A DNA stretch of 64,000 bases, from NCBI GenBank assembly GCA_963760935.1, contig CAVXFB010000007.1, positions 310,001 to 374,000 on the forward strand, in the 5' to 3' direction. A program made the position numbers and the translations under genes. Positions 22,974 through 30,735 of this stretch are shown here, piece after piece; positions within the stretch are counted from its first letter, which is position 1, and each line of letters begins with the position of its first letter. Source of the DNA: CAVXFB01 sp963760935 (GTDB taxonomy: Bacteria > Planctomycetota > Planctomycetia > Pirellulales > Thermoguttaceae). The notes below the pieces were generated by a model that worked only from the letters and a program-made list of their open reading frames with translations, had not been told where the DNA came from and did no database searches.

Positions 22974-24503
22974 TTTTACTGCGCAGGATTGATATTGCGT
23001 AAATCGGCGAGTTTGGCGAAGCTGTAGGCATCCAACACGGAGGGCTTGGCATGGACGCCAAACAGATTCGCCAGTTGAAGCCGATGCTGACACGTTACTT
23101 GAAACAGTTCGACGATTGCTTTACCCAACGGCAGACGCGGGCTCATTTCTCGACCTATGTCGAGGGCCAATTGTCCGATCTCAGCGAAAAAAGCTGTGAA
23201 CCGATCGCCGTTGCCGCCGGGATTCCCCCGCGAAACTTGCAGGAGTTTTTGTCCACCTACAAGTGGGAAGAAGATCGCACTCGAAATCGCTTGCAAGAGA
23301 TCGTGATCCGGGACCACGCTGGTCGCAATTCGGTCGGCATCATCGACGAAACCAGCGACGTGAAGCAAGGAGGCAAAACCCCTGGCGTCAAACGGCAGTG
23401 GTGCGGCACGGTTGGTAAGACGGAAAACTGCATCGTCACCGTGCATCTCGCCTACGCCACCGGCGATTTCCATTGCCTGTTGGACGGCGACTTGTTTCTG
23501 CCCGAGGACTGGTCGGACGACCGCGCCCGTTGCCGCGCGGCGGGCATTCCCGACGATGTGGTGTATCGGCCGAAATGGAAAATCGCTTTGGAGCTTTTCG
23601 ACCGCGCGGAAGACAACGGAGTGACGTTCGACTGGCTGACGTTCGACGAGGGATATGGCGGAAAGCCCGCGTTTTTGCGGGAATTGCACGGTCGCAAGCA
23701 GTGTTTTGTGGGCGAAGTGCCGAAGACGTTCACCGGCTGGATTCACGAGCCGCGCGTAACGGATCGCCCGTTTCGGCGAGCCAAGGGGCGTGGCCGCAAG
23801 ACGCCGCGAGCCATTGCCGGCAGCCGTCCGGCCATCAGCGTTGAAAACATGCTCAAATACTCGCCGGAACTGCGGGACCAGGAGTGGGTGCGGTATCGCG
23901 TCAAGGACGGCGAAAAGGGGCCGATGGTTTGGGAGGCAAGACACGTTTGGATTACGGTCAAGGATGAGAAGGGCTTGCCCGGAATGCGGCTGCATCTGGC
24001 GGTAGCCCGCAATGTCTTGGACCCGGCGGAGATCAAGTTTTTCCTCGGTGACGCTCCGTTGGAGACGAGCGTGCAAACCTTGTTGCTGGTGGCGTTCTCG
24101 CGATGGCGTGTTGAACGGTGTTTTGAGGATCAAAAACAAGAAGTCGGGCTCGATCAATGGGAAGGGCGTCACTGGCTGGGATTGAAGCGACACTTGATCC
24201 TGACATCGGTGAGCTACTTGTTCATGGCGCGAGTCCGCGAGACTTTGCGGGGGAAAAAATCCCGAGTTGACCGTGTGCCAAGTACATACGGCAATGGGAT
24301 CACTGGTGCGGAGTTGGTGGCTTAGCGGTCGGGCGTCTGCGGCACTGATTGAAGCAACCGCAAGGACAATCCAGCACTGGCAACAGCGCAATGCAACAGC
24401 ACGGCGATGCCACATCAAGCGAACACGAAAGAAACTGCGACACCTGGGCATTTATCTGAAAAACCTCATACGCTGCAAATGGCCGTAATCCTGCGCAGTA
24501 AAA
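22974..24503 (+). mobile_element. IS701-like insertion sequence (1530 bp) with CTAA target duplication
   Basis: Terminal inverted repeats TTTTACTGCGCAGGATT (22974-22990) and AATCCTGCGCAGTAAAA (24487-24503) are a perfect 17-bp pair. CTAA is duplicated at 22970-22973 and 24504-24507, the 4-bp YTAR-type target of IS701 relatives. The element has split a response regulator gene. Confidence 0.92.
23051..24488 (+). pseudogene. IS701-family transposase, frameshifted near C-terminus
   Basis: The main frame (23051-24325, 424 residues) has the DDE transposase of the IS701/IS4-like group: SVGIIDETSDVKQGGKTPGV (first Asp), VTFDWLTFDEGYGGKPAFLR (second Asp) and a C-terminal AFSRWRVERCFEDQKQEVGL (Glu). 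The expected tail (NPELTVCQVHTAMGSLVRSW, IEATARTIQHWQQRNATARR, LRHLGIYLKNLIRCKWP) is in another frame from about 24250, at GGGGGAAAAAATCCC. This needs a +1 or -2 change, so it looks like decay or error rather than the usual -1 slip. Confidence 0.85.
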
Positions 24504-24909
24504 CTAAGTCGGCTGTTGTGAGTGGCTTGCTGATGTAGTCATCGCCACCAGCATCAATGAATTTTTCACAGTCCTCTGTCATCGCATTTGCCGTCAAGGC
24601 AACGATTGGCAATCTGTATCCAACCTCACGCAAGTGCCGAGTCGCTCGATAGCCATCCACGACCGGCATTCGGATGTCCATCAGGATCAGGTCAAATGGG
24701 TTTCCTTTCTTCTGTGCCTGCAAAGCACGGGCAACGACGGCCTCTCCGTTTTCAACGATAGTCACATCGGCCCCGGCCTTGCGGAGCATGACCGATATAA
24801 GCCGTTGGTGATCCGGTTCGTCCTCGGCCAAAAGGATGCGGGGTCGAAGCAACATTGAGCCGTCCTCCACAGGTCCTCCATTCTCGGCATCTACGAAGTT
24901 GTCGGCCAT
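24504..24909 (-). pseudogene. Response regulator (receiver only), truncated by IS insertion
   Basis: A stand-alone CheY-like receiver: RILLAEDEPDHQRLISVMLR (acid pocket), DLILMDIRMPVVDGYRATRH (phospho-acceptor Asp), PIVALTANAMTEDCEKFI (Thr/Ala switch) and GGDDYISKPLTT (Lys). Its original end (LAKLVKRCKNRA) is at 22935-22973. As it stands the frame reads 12 IS-encoded residues and stops at 24466. The receiver core may still fold, so function is not necessarily lost. Possible partner of a hybrid kinase elsewhere; no kinase is adjacent. Confidence 0.85.
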
Positions 24910-25205
24910 GTCTTATCTACGTTTGGGTCGGTTCCTGCCAGAGCTTCGCCACGCTCTCGCCCTTGCTGAGATGCAGGAAAGTCAGTTAACGACTCTGGTC
25001 CCAGCGCAACGCTCAAGCATTATCACGTGAATAGTTCCAGGGCCGCTACCGGGAAAACCACGCAAAAGGAGGTAGTCAACGGAAATATGAGCGACAGGCA
25101 TAGCCACCTGCCCGTTGTCGGCGGAATATCCGGCATTCTTTTCGTTGAGCCGAGACGCTGGCGCTCAAAGCCCGCTTTCCGAGAAGCCGCTACTTCCGGT
25201 CTTGT
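24910..25205. other. Intergenic with decayed protein fragment
   Basis: There is no intact gene. On the minus strand around 25060-25150 a short frame reads NEKNAGYSADNGQVAMPVAH, resembling RVAGYSDNNRRVGLPLTF at 25660-25760. It looks like one of two decayed copies of a gene tail. Confidence 0.4.
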
Positions 25206-25277
25206 TCACGCCGCCACCACGGAACGAAGGAGTTCTTCCAGAATCTCAGCAAGGGGCTGCGGTTCGTCGTTGGGCAA
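25206..25277 (-). pseudogene. Chimeric remnant: small acidic ORF fused to the csrA 3' end
   Basis: From a TTG at 25277 the frame reads LPNDEPQPLAEILEELLRSV then VAA and stop. The first part matches the 47-residue ORF upstream of csrA (DNEPQPLGEILEKLL) and the end matches CsrA (REELLRSVVAA). It is best explained by a duplicated ORF-csrA pair whose middle was deleted between similar Glu-Leu-Leu codons. It starts just after gene 25282-25590. Confidence 0.65.
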
Positions 25278-25281
25278 TGGC

Positions 25282-25590
25282 TCACTTGAAGATCAGAATC
25301 TTCGGCTCCAGCCCCGCTTTTTCGACCAGTTCGATGAGGTTCTGCCGATACTTGCTGTTCAACCGCAACAGATGCCTCACGTGTTTGGAGTTGCGTCGGT
25401 CAACCATTTCTCGGACAAGCTCTCGCTGATCCCGGATACGGAGAGCAAGTGTACAAGCCTCGGCTTGGGTGATTCTTTCACGGGCGAACCATTTGCACTT
25501 TGACCGGATATCGTATGCCACGATTCTGAAGGCGTCCAAGGTGTCTCGCTTGCTGAGCCTGCCAATCGTTCGTACCGACCAGTTTCTCAT
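25282..25590 (-). CDS. Hypothetical basic protein
   Basis: 102 residues, MRNWSVRTIGRLSKRDTLDA start, with TLALRIRDQRELVREMVDRR and RLNSKYRQNLIELVEKAGLE toward the end. Helical and rich in Arg/Lys, suggesting nucleic acid contact, but no family is recognised. The stop TGA overlaps the beginning of the csrA-like chimera. No clear ribosome binding site, so the call is moderate. Confidence 0.5.
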   Translation of the reverse strand: MRNWSVRTIGRLSKRDTLDAFRIVAYDIRSKCKWFARERITQAEACTLALRIRDQRELVREMVDRRNSKHVRHLLRLNSKYRQNLIELVEKAGLEPKILIFK

Positions 25591-25837
25591 CGGAGTGCCT
25601 TTGCCATTCGAACTCTATCGTAACTTCGACTACAGCCACCCCTCACTCTGCCCGCATTTCCTCCAAAATCTCTGCGGCAGTCGGCGGCAAGAACGTCAAA
25701 GGCAGCCCCACCCGCCTGTTGTTGTCGGAATATCCGGCAACCCTGCCATTAAGCTGAGACTTTGCCGTTACGTTAAAGATTGCCTTGTCGATAGGGGCTA
25801 TGCTTGTACAGCCAAGCCCCAAATCGGAGAAACGAAT
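25591..25837. other. Intergenic with a decayed gene tail
   Basis: A minus-strand frame reads RVAGYSDNNRRVGLPLTFLP then PTAAEILEEMRAE and stops at 25643. It has no start of its own; upstream it runs antisense through the zinc-ribbon gene. Together with 25060-25150 it suggests a duplicated, decayed gene. Confidence 0.4.
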
Positions 25838-26185
25838 ATGGCTAAGAAGTCGAGACAGGGCCAAAAGCAATGCCCTAAGTGCAATGCATGGGTCAAGGGA
25901 ACGAGAACCAAGACTTGCCCAAAATGCGATTACCAATTCCGGGCAAAGAAACAAAAAACCGCAGCCCCCATGGCGGTGACAGCCGAGCCGGAGAAAATGG
26001 CGAAGGCCAGTGCCATGCTCACCCTTGACCATGTCAAAGCAGTGGCGCTTACGGTCAAAACCCTTGGTGGCTATGGCCACGTCAACGAACTGCTGGTGAC
26101 CGTCAAGGAAGTTGGCGGCTTGCGACGGTTCAAAGACCTACTGGAAGCCATGTCAGGAACCGAAGAGGACGCAATCCCGTTTTGA
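25838..26185 (+). CDS. Zinc-ribbon protein sharing a C-terminal domain with gene 21812
   Basis: 115 residues from MAKKSRQGQKQCPKCNAWVK. The N-terminus is a zinc ribbon (CPKC-x13-CPKC: KQCPKCNAWVKGTRTKTCPK, CDYQF) and a Lys-rich linker follows. The C-terminal ~60 residues (DHVKAVALTVKTLGGYGHVN, ELLVTVKEVGGLRRFKDLLE, TEEDAIPF) match 21812-22225. The swap of N-terminal modules on one conserved C-terminal domain suggests a nucleic-acid-binding adaptor family. Start ATG at 25838 follows CGGAGAAACGAAT. Confidence 0.8.
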   Translation: MAKKSRQGQKQCPKCNAWVKGTRTKTCPKCDYQFRAKKQKTAAPMAVTAEPEKMAKASAMLTLDHVKAVALTVKTLGGYGHVNELLVTVKEVGGLRRFKDLLEAMSGTEEDAIPF

Positions 26186-26255
26186 GCTACCTTCCTCAGT
26201 TCGGCACTGCAATGGGCAACGGTCTTCGACTTCTGGTCGCAGAAGACGAGCCGCA

Positions 26256-26420
26256 TCACGCCGCCACCACGGAACGAAGGAGTTCCTCCCGCTTAATCGG
26301 GATCTTCTGCGGCGCATCGACGCCTAGCCGGATCTGATGGCCCCGGATCTCCAAGACTGTCACCGTGATTCGGTCGTCGATGACAATGTGTTCACCGAGC
26401 TTTCGGGTAAGTAAGAGCAT
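26256..26420 (-). CDS. csrA: CsrA carbon storage regulator
   Basis: 54 residues, too short for most ORF cut-offs. MLLLTRKLGEHIVIDDRITV, TVLEIRGHQIRLGVDAPQKI, PIKREELLRSVVAA is a complete CsrA: conserved R-K-x-G-E start, the GxQVRLGIxAP-like core (GHQIRLGVDAP) and the RxE helix. The dimer binds GGA motifs in mRNA leaders and controls translation or stability. ACGGAGGATTGAAG precedes the ATG at 26420. It follows the small ORF 26438-26581 by 17 bases, so the two are likely one transcript. Confidence 0.95.
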   Translation of the reverse strand: MLLLTRKLGEHIVIDDRITVTVLEIRGHQIRLGVDAPQKIPIKREELLRSVVAA

Positions 26421-26437
26421 CTTCAATCCTCCGTGAT

Positions 26438-26581
26438 TTATACTGCCGTCGCCGCCGTTTCCACGATGCTGATTTTGACGCCGGGGAACCGAGCCTCGTA
26501 TTGATCCAGCAATTTCTCCAGGATCTCACCGAGGGGCTGCGGTTCGTTGTCCCGGTCATCGTCACAGAAAGTTGCTTCCAT
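26438..26581 (-). CDS. Small acidic ORF upstream of csrA
   Basis: 47 residues from MEATFCDDDRDNEPQPLGEI to FPGVKISIVETAATAV. Acidic N-terminus, amphipathic middle (LEKLLDQYEARFP). AAGAAACGGAGATCGCC precedes the ATG. Located 17 bases before csrA in the same direction, and a second decayed copy of the same pair sits at 25206-25277, supporting that it is a real, co-inherited gene. Function unknown; a regulator or partner of CsrA is a guess. Confidence 0.75.
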   Translation of the reverse strand: MEATFCDDDRDNEPQPLGEILEKLLDQYEARFPGVKISIVETAATAV

Positions 26582-26748
26582 GGCGATCTCCGTTTCTTGT
26601 TCTGTACGCACGTCAGCCCTTGCCGGATCATGTCAAGATGGATGGATTAGGGCGACCCGGACGGCGAGTTGGCTCCACGCCAATCGATTGCCGAGGATAA
26701 GCCGATATTCAGCCCTGCCCGGATCACTCGCCTCACCTTGGAAAGATC

Positions 26749-26907
26749 ATGAACAATTACAAAGTGACGTTTGCCGATGGCGAGGTGGTCGAAGTCGAGG
26801 CTTGGACGCCGGAAATTGCGCAGGTGATTGCCGAAGAGGAGGCAGACCTCGACGGGCGGTCTGTCGTGAGCGTCGAATTACTGAGCCTGCAACCAACGGA
26901 AGCGTAG
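26749..26907 (+). CDS. Small acidic hypothetical protein
   Basis: 52 residues, MNNYKVTFADGEVVEVEAWT to VVSVELLSLQPTEA. Beta-rich, with a helix EIAQVIAEEEADLDG. TTGGAAAGATC precedes the start. It is followed after 4 bases by the 79-residue gene 26912-27151, so both are likely one operon. No family recognised. Confidence 0.7.
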   Translation: MNNYKVTFADGEVVEVEAWTPEIAQVIAEEEADLDGRSVVSVELLSLQPTEA

Positions 26908-26911
26908 CACC

Positions 26912-27151
26912 ATGCACGAATCCGTCCAAGACAGAGTGGCGGCGACCCTCGCTGAACTTGGCCTACCTGCCCCCACCAACATCATCCAGACGATGCTGAT
27001 GAAGGCCCGCTATTTCGTCGGCTGGAAACTCCGCTACGACGGTGGCTGTGCCGTTTTGCGGGCAGAAGCCAACTCGATTGAAATCTATGACGAGCAGGGA
27101 TCGCTGCTGAAGACGGTTACCCTTAAAGATGGAAAGGGAGCGGCGGCGTAA
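26912..27151 (+). CDS. Small hypothetical protein
   Basis: 79 residues. MHESVQDRVAATLAELGLPA is helical; the rest (MLMKARYFVGWKLRYDGGCA, NSIEIYDEQGSLLKTVTLKD) is beta-rich. The second half resembles small planctomycete cytosolic proteins. It overlaps no gene, follows 26749-26907 by 4 bases and is followed by a terminator at 27220-27259. Confidence 0.7.
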   Translation: MHESVQDRVAATLAELGLPAPTNIIQTMLMKARYFVGWKLRYDGGCAVLRAEANSIEIYDEQGSLLKTVTLKDGKGAAA

Positions 27152-27219
27152 CCCCACATATCGCAAGAAATCGTGGTGTAAGCTTGGAACATGAGTGCAA
27201 GGGCTCCGCCTTTGCCTCG

Positions 27220-27259
27220 GCCCTCCCCAGGTTCCTGCCCCACCTGAGAGGGCTTTTTT
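27220..27259 (+). terminator. Rho-independent terminator
   Basis: GCCCTC (27220-27225) pairs with GAGGGC (27248-27253), with further partial pairing inside (CCCAGG with CCTGAG), and is followed by TTTTTT. It ends the 26749-27151 operon. Confidence 0.75.
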
Positions 27260-27277
27260 GTTTGACGGCATAGAAAA

Positions 27278-27305
27278 GCCCCGCTCATCCGAAGACGAGC
27301 GGGGC
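27278..27305 (-). terminator. Hairpin terminator, minus direction
   Basis: GCCCCGCTC (27278-27286) and GAGCGGGGC (27297-27305) pair perfectly; on the minus strand TTTTC follows. It would end transcripts arriving from the minus-strand genes at 27483-27940. No firm gene lies in the ~175 bases between it and 27483. Confidence 0.75.
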
Positions 27306-27482
27306 GCATTCTAAGAAAGCCCGCCTCACGTCCTGCGACACGGCTTCCATCGAGGCAGGCGATGTCCGTCCGCCTGAACCCGAAAGAATACCAAGACTGG
27401 GTGAAAGGTCAAGCCACGACGGCGAGATCGTCCTGGCGGCGAACGGCACGATTCTTCGCCCGACGTGCCACATCCAGAATGT

Positions 27483-27683
27483 TCAGGGCCTGCCCCTTCG
27501 GACCCCGGTGACAATTCGTTTTCGCTGCTTCTTCAAGCCTCTCCACCACTGATCGAGTTCAGCCTCACTGGAGAAGACTGCGACTCTGATGCCGCTTCGT
27601 GTGGTAAGCACCCAGTGATCGTCCTCGGAGAACTTGTAGAAGTGCCAATGTGTTGCCAATCGCCTCCCTACTTCCACTTCCAC
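27483..27683 (-). CDS. Small hypothetical protein
   Basis: 66 residues: MEVEVGRRLATHWHFYKFSE, DDHWVLTTRSGIRVAVFSSE, AELDQWWRGLKKQRKRIVTG. The pattern is a compact beta-alpha unit. Its start overlaps the end of the DUF4359-like gene by 16 bases, implying translational coupling. Function unknown. Confidence 0.6.
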   Translation of the reverse strand: MEVEVGRRLATHWHFYKFSEDDHWVLTTRSGIRVAVFSSEAELDQWWRGLKKQRKRIVTGVRRGRP

Positions 27684-27940
27684 ACGTGCGAGAAGGCACC
27701 GACCGACTTGGTCTCTCCGTTGACGCTCGTGGTCGAGCAGACGTAGTAGTTGTTGTATGTTAGCGGCACAACGTCCGTCTTGCCGAGAAGATCCACAGCG
27801 ATCTTCCCCAGGACTTCGCTTTTCATGGCCTCGGCTGCCGCACTCGTGTAGACCACCTGCTTGTGGGCATCGTGGCCGGGATTTGTGAAGAAGAGCACCG
27901 CCAAGGCTATTATCAAGAGCAGGAAACCAATTCGGAACAT
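27668..27940 (-). CDS. Secreted or membrane-anchored DUF4359-like protein
   Basis: 90 residues. An N-terminal hydrophobic segment (MFRIGFLLLIIALAVLFFTN) anchors or exports it. NPGHDAHKQVVYTSAAAEAM, LTYNNYYVCSTTSVNGETKS and VGAFSHVWKW follow the DUF4359 layout (NP start, central helix, YxV..VxG.. VGAFGxVW end). The role is unknown. Overlaps 27483-27683 by 16 bases. Confidence 0.75.
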   Translation of the reverse strand: MFRIGFLLLIIALAVLFFTNPGHDAHKQVVYTSAAAEAMKSEVLGKIAVDLLGKTDVVPLTYNNYYVCSTTSVNGETKSVGAFSHVWKWK

Positions 27941-28118
27941 AGTCGTCGTCTCCGTTCTTGCGGCTTGCAGTCTCTGCGTGCCTGAGTCGTCAGTCCGAAT
28001 CCTTCGGTGATTGGCCGACGACGACCAGCATACTGTTGAGAGGTTTGTAGTCAACCCCGATCTGCCCAGGCATTGGCCCAAGCCCTGGCCTGTCGATCCC
28101 AGCGACAGAAACTTCGGG

Positions 28119-28322
28119 TCAGATCCGACTTCCTTTCTTGGATTGAACCTGAGCCCGTCGAATGGCACGATTCCTCTCCTTTCGCTTCACGTCCGACGGC
28201 TTCTCGTAATATTCTCGACTCCGTACCTCACGCTTCAGTCCCGAACGGTCCACAATCTTCCGAAACCGACGCACGGCCTCCTGAACTGACTCCCGCTCAC
28301 GCAATGTGATCTTAACTGCCAC
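28119..28322 (-). CDS. rpsU: 30S ribosomal protein bS21
   Basis: 67 residues, MAVKITLRERESVQEAVRRF start, then RKIVDRSGLKREVRSREYYE, KPSDVKRKERNRAIRRAQVQ. This is a full bS21: the basic helix set, the conserved EYYEKPS segment and the Arg/Lys-rich tail. It binds the 30S platform near the anti-Shine-Dalgarno. CAGGAGAAAAATTGTGGC precedes the ATG. It is the only ribosomal protein gene in the window. Confidence 0.95.
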   Translation of the reverse strand: MAVKITLRERESVQEAVRRFRKIVDRSGLKREVRSREYYEKPSDVKRKERNRAIRRAQVQSKKGSRI

Positions 28323-28417
28323 AATTTTTCTCCTGGGACAACAATGCCAACAACAACCCCACTATACCACGCCAACTGCAACGGCTCATAGCACCATGAT
28401 TCCGACCACGGCCACCG

Positions 28418-28747
28418 TCAAGGTTCTTCGGACATCGGACCCGTGGCACTCATAAACAGGACTTCGTCGCTGATCTTGTAAACCATTATCACCTTCTGTC
28501 GGTAATGACGGGCAGTGAACTTGGCGATTTCCTCCATTTGTTCACGTGTGGCAATGAGCCGTACCGGGATTACGCTTTCTTGCTGAACCTCGCCTAACTG
28601 CACCCACTGCCCCGTGGCGGAACGGAGCATCGTGAGACCTCCGCTGACCTCACGCACGAGGCGGTCCCATTCACGATGATGCGCTATGGATATGTCCTCT
28701 TTGGTGTCGTCAAACTGTGTCGGCACCAGAATTTCCCAAAGCAACAT
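28418..28747 (-). CDS. Hypothetical protein
   Basis: 109 residues from MLLWEILVPTQFDDTKEDIS (ATG 28747; a GTG at 28756 is possible). It contains HHREWDRLVREVSGGLTMLR and RLIATREQMEEIAKFTARHY, RQKVIMVYKISDEVLFMSAT. The sequence WEILVPT.......HH..WD..V...SGGLT is reminiscent of phage- or plasmid-borne small proteins. Function unknown. It faces the same way as the CpXC gene upstream, 36 bases away. Confidence 0.65.
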   Translation of the reverse strand: MLLWEILVPTQFDDTKEDISIAHHREWDRLVREVSGGLTMLRSATGQWVQLGEVQQESVIPVRLIATREQMEEIAKFTARHYRQKVIMVYKISDEVLFMSATGPMSEEP

Positions 28748-28783
28748 GACGACCACTCCATCACGTTTCCTGAGTTACGTCCC

Positions 28784-29437
28784 TCATTCTCCCACGTACT
28801 TTGAGGCGTACTGCTGATCGACCCGCAGCCATTTACCTCGCTCGCTATCCCGGTCTGGCAAGATATTTTGCAACTCTGCTTCGCACTTTCCAATGGTCTG
28901 CTCGAATGGCACGGCCCAAGAGGTACTTCCAGATTCATTCACCAGCAAGAACTCGACCATCTTCTCCGACTTTTCGGTGTACGCTTCTCCGAAGAATAAC
29001 TGAGCGTCCTCGCCTCGCTGGGATTCATCGATGCGTTCCAGCAAGAGGCTTTTCACGACCTCAACGACTCGATCATCAAGCCCGGCATCCGAAATCAGGA
29101 CCTTCTCGATCAGTTCATTGATGGAGTCAACGAACCGAAAGGTATATTCGGCCTGGACTGTTGCCGCAATTGCCCCAAGTGCCTCCGTCAGCGTATCCTC
29201 TGGATCTTCTTTGCCACGCAGAATCATAAGCTTGCGATCCATGTCGTGGTACATCAACTCCTGCTCGACTCCCACCTCGTGCCCGCATTTCTCGCACTTG
29301 AGGGTGATGAGGCTGCGGTCAAGGAGCTTTTGTTTCAACGCCGGTTCCAGGGTGACATTTACGGATTGCCAGACCGTGAACGGCTGCTTGTTCTTGCACT
29401 TCGGGCACGTGACGGTTATGGTCTCGGAGTGGCTCAT
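28784..29437 (-). CDS. CpXC-domain protein
   Basis: 217 residues. The N-terminal CpXC domain is clear: TCPKCKNKQPFTVWQSVNVT, LEPALKQKLLDRSLITLKCE, KCGHEVGVEQELMYHDMDRK. Two CPxC pairs bind zinc. The C-terminal ~120 residues are helical (INELIEKVLISDAGLDDRVV, EVVKSLLLERIDESQRG) and then mixed. The domain is known from bacteria of many phyla with no assigned role. Confidence 0.88.
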   Translation of the reverse strand: MSHSETITVTCPKCKNKQPFTVWQSVNVTLEPALKQKLLDRSLITLKCEKCGHEVGVEQELMYHDMDRKLMILRGKEDPEDTLTEALGAIAATVQAEYTFRFVDSINELIEKVLISDAGLDDRVVEVVKSLLLERIDESQRGEDAQLFFGEAYTEKSEKMVEFLLVNESGSTSWAVPFEQTIGKCEAELQNILPDRDSERGKWLRVDQQYASKYVGE

Positions 29438-29512
29438 CGGACTGCACCTTGGATCATGGTCAATTTAGTCGTCATTGCTGTGAGGCCCTGGATCTTCTGG
29501 CGGTATGCTGCA

Positions 29513-29989
29513 TCATTTTAGCCGAGGAAATGGAATCAACTCGTTAACTCGGTCCTTGTACTGCCGGTACTCGTCGTCAAAGTGCCGTTCGAGGTATTCA
29601 TTCTCACGTCGAATCGTGATCTTGAACACGACATAAGCCACAACCGGCGTCAGCATCAGCGGCCAAGAGCGGCTCAACAACACCAAGCCGGGGATGATGA
29701 AGAGAATCTCCGTCGAGTAGATAGGATTTCGGACGACGCCAAAAATGCCGGAGGTGGCAAGCTTGTCCGAGTCGTAGGCGAGCGTTGCAGCCCTGACGGC
29801 AACCAACAGCAGCGGAATTCCGATCACCAGCAGCACGAGTCCCGCCACCCAGAAAACAGCGTTCGGGATAGCCGAGATCATGCAGACTCCAGGCCACAAC
29901 CGAGTGGCCAGACCGGCGACGGCGGCGTAAGCCACCACTGACATCACGATCCTCGGCCCGACTCCCCAACGACTGATTTCCCTGGTCAT
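29513..29989 (-). CDS. Isoprenylcysteine carboxyl methyltransferase-family membrane enzyme
   Basis: 158 residues, about five transmembrane helices. The PEMT/ICMT C-terminal SAM-binding motif is present: LATSGIFGVVRNPIYSTEIL, then the tail RRENEYLERHFDDEYRQYKD with Glu-Glu typical of the family. It methylates a lipid or small thiol/phospholipid; bacterial members are of unknown substrate. The minus-strand neighbours are GNAT (downstream in the list) and CpXC. Confidence 0.85.
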   Translation of the reverse strand: MTREISRWGVGPRIVMSVVAYAAVAGLATRLWPGVCMISAIPNAVFWVAGLVLLVIGIPLLLVAVRAATLAYDSDKLATSGIFGVVRNPIYSTEILFIIPGLVLLSRSWPLMLTPVVAYVVFKITIRRENEYLERHFDDEYRQYKDRVNELIPFPRLK

Positions 29990-30003
29990 GTTCTCGACTT
30001 CGA

Positions 30004-30522
30004 TTACCCATCAACTGGGCCGGTTGGTGTCTTTAGAATCATCTGGTACAAGTCGAGGTTCAACCACCTTCCGAACTTGAATCCAACTTGTCGAATCGTA
30101 CCGGCGTGCTGAAACCCCAACGCCCGATGCAAGGCGATACTCACAGTATTCTGGGAGTCGATGCCGCCGACCAATACATGGTAATCCTGTGCCTCGGCTT
30201 CTTCCAGAATGCGTTGAAGCAGCCGCCTGCCGATTCCCTTGCCACGGTGTGAAGCCGCCACGTAGACCGAGTGCTCCACCGAATACTTGTAGGCAGGCCA
30301 CCCTCGGAACACGCCATAGCTGGCAAAGCCCAGTAACTCGCCACTTTCCGACACAGCCCCGATCACCGGATAGTTGGCCGTCCGCTTGGAGGCGAACCAA
30401 CCTGTCATCGATTCCAGTGATCGGGGTTGGTAATCATAGAGTGCCGTGGAGTTCAGGATCGCATCGTTGAAAATCGCCAAGATGTGCTCGCAATAGGACT
30501 CGTCGCAGTGGACTAGGTTCAT
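30004..30522 (-). CDS. GNAT acetyltransferase, phosphinothricin N-acetyltransferase-like
   Basis: 172 residues from MNLVHCDESYCEHILAIFND (ATG 30522). Family features: DAILNSTALYDYQPRSLESM, GELLGFASYGVFRGWPAYKY, acetyl-CoA motif A HRGKGIGRRLLQRILEEAEA, then GGIDSQNTVSIALHRALGFQ and QVGFKFGRWLNLDLYQMIL. The Pat/bar-type family N-acetylates phosphinothricin or related amines such as methionine sulfoximine. A self-protection or detoxification role is likely; resistance itself cannot be inferred. Confidence 0.88.
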   Translation of the reverse strand: MNLVHCDESYCEHILAIFNDAILNSTALYDYQPRSLESMTGWFASKRTANYPVIGAVSESGELLGFASYGVFRGWPAYKYSVEHSVYVAASHRGKGIGRRLLQRILEEAEAQDYHVLVGGIDSQNTVSIALHRALGFQHAGTIRQVGFKFGRWLNLDLYQMILKTPTGPVDG

Positions 30523-30594
30523 GCAATGCTCCCAGAAGTTTATGGGTTGGGGCCGTTCGGCGGGTCTCGCCAACTATGCTTTGCCATTTCCGGG

Positions 30595-30711
30595 TCACTT
30601 TTTCTTCTTGCCGAGTTTCGACACGATCCGAGTCTTCTCCATTTTCTTCCGCAGGTGAGCGAACTTGGTCGCTGGTTTGCGGGCCGTTTGTCGTCCTTTT
30701 CCAGCCATCAT
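30595..30711 (-). CDS. Small basic protein
   Basis: About 38 residues starting MMAGKGRQTARKPATKFAHL and ending RIVSKLGKKKK. AAAGGGTGCG precedes the ATG-ATG start. Very basic, similar in style to tiny planctomycete or ribosome-associated proteins. The call rests on composition and a good start context only. Confidence 0.45.
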   Translation of the reverse strand: MMAGKGRQTARKPATKFAHLRKKMEKTRIVSKLGKKKK

Positions 30712-30735
30712 CGCACCCTTTCGTCCGTATGGCGA

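Noticed and set aside
22976..24451. 491-codon minus ORF through the IS701-like element
   Set aside because: Antisense of the transposase, no motif.
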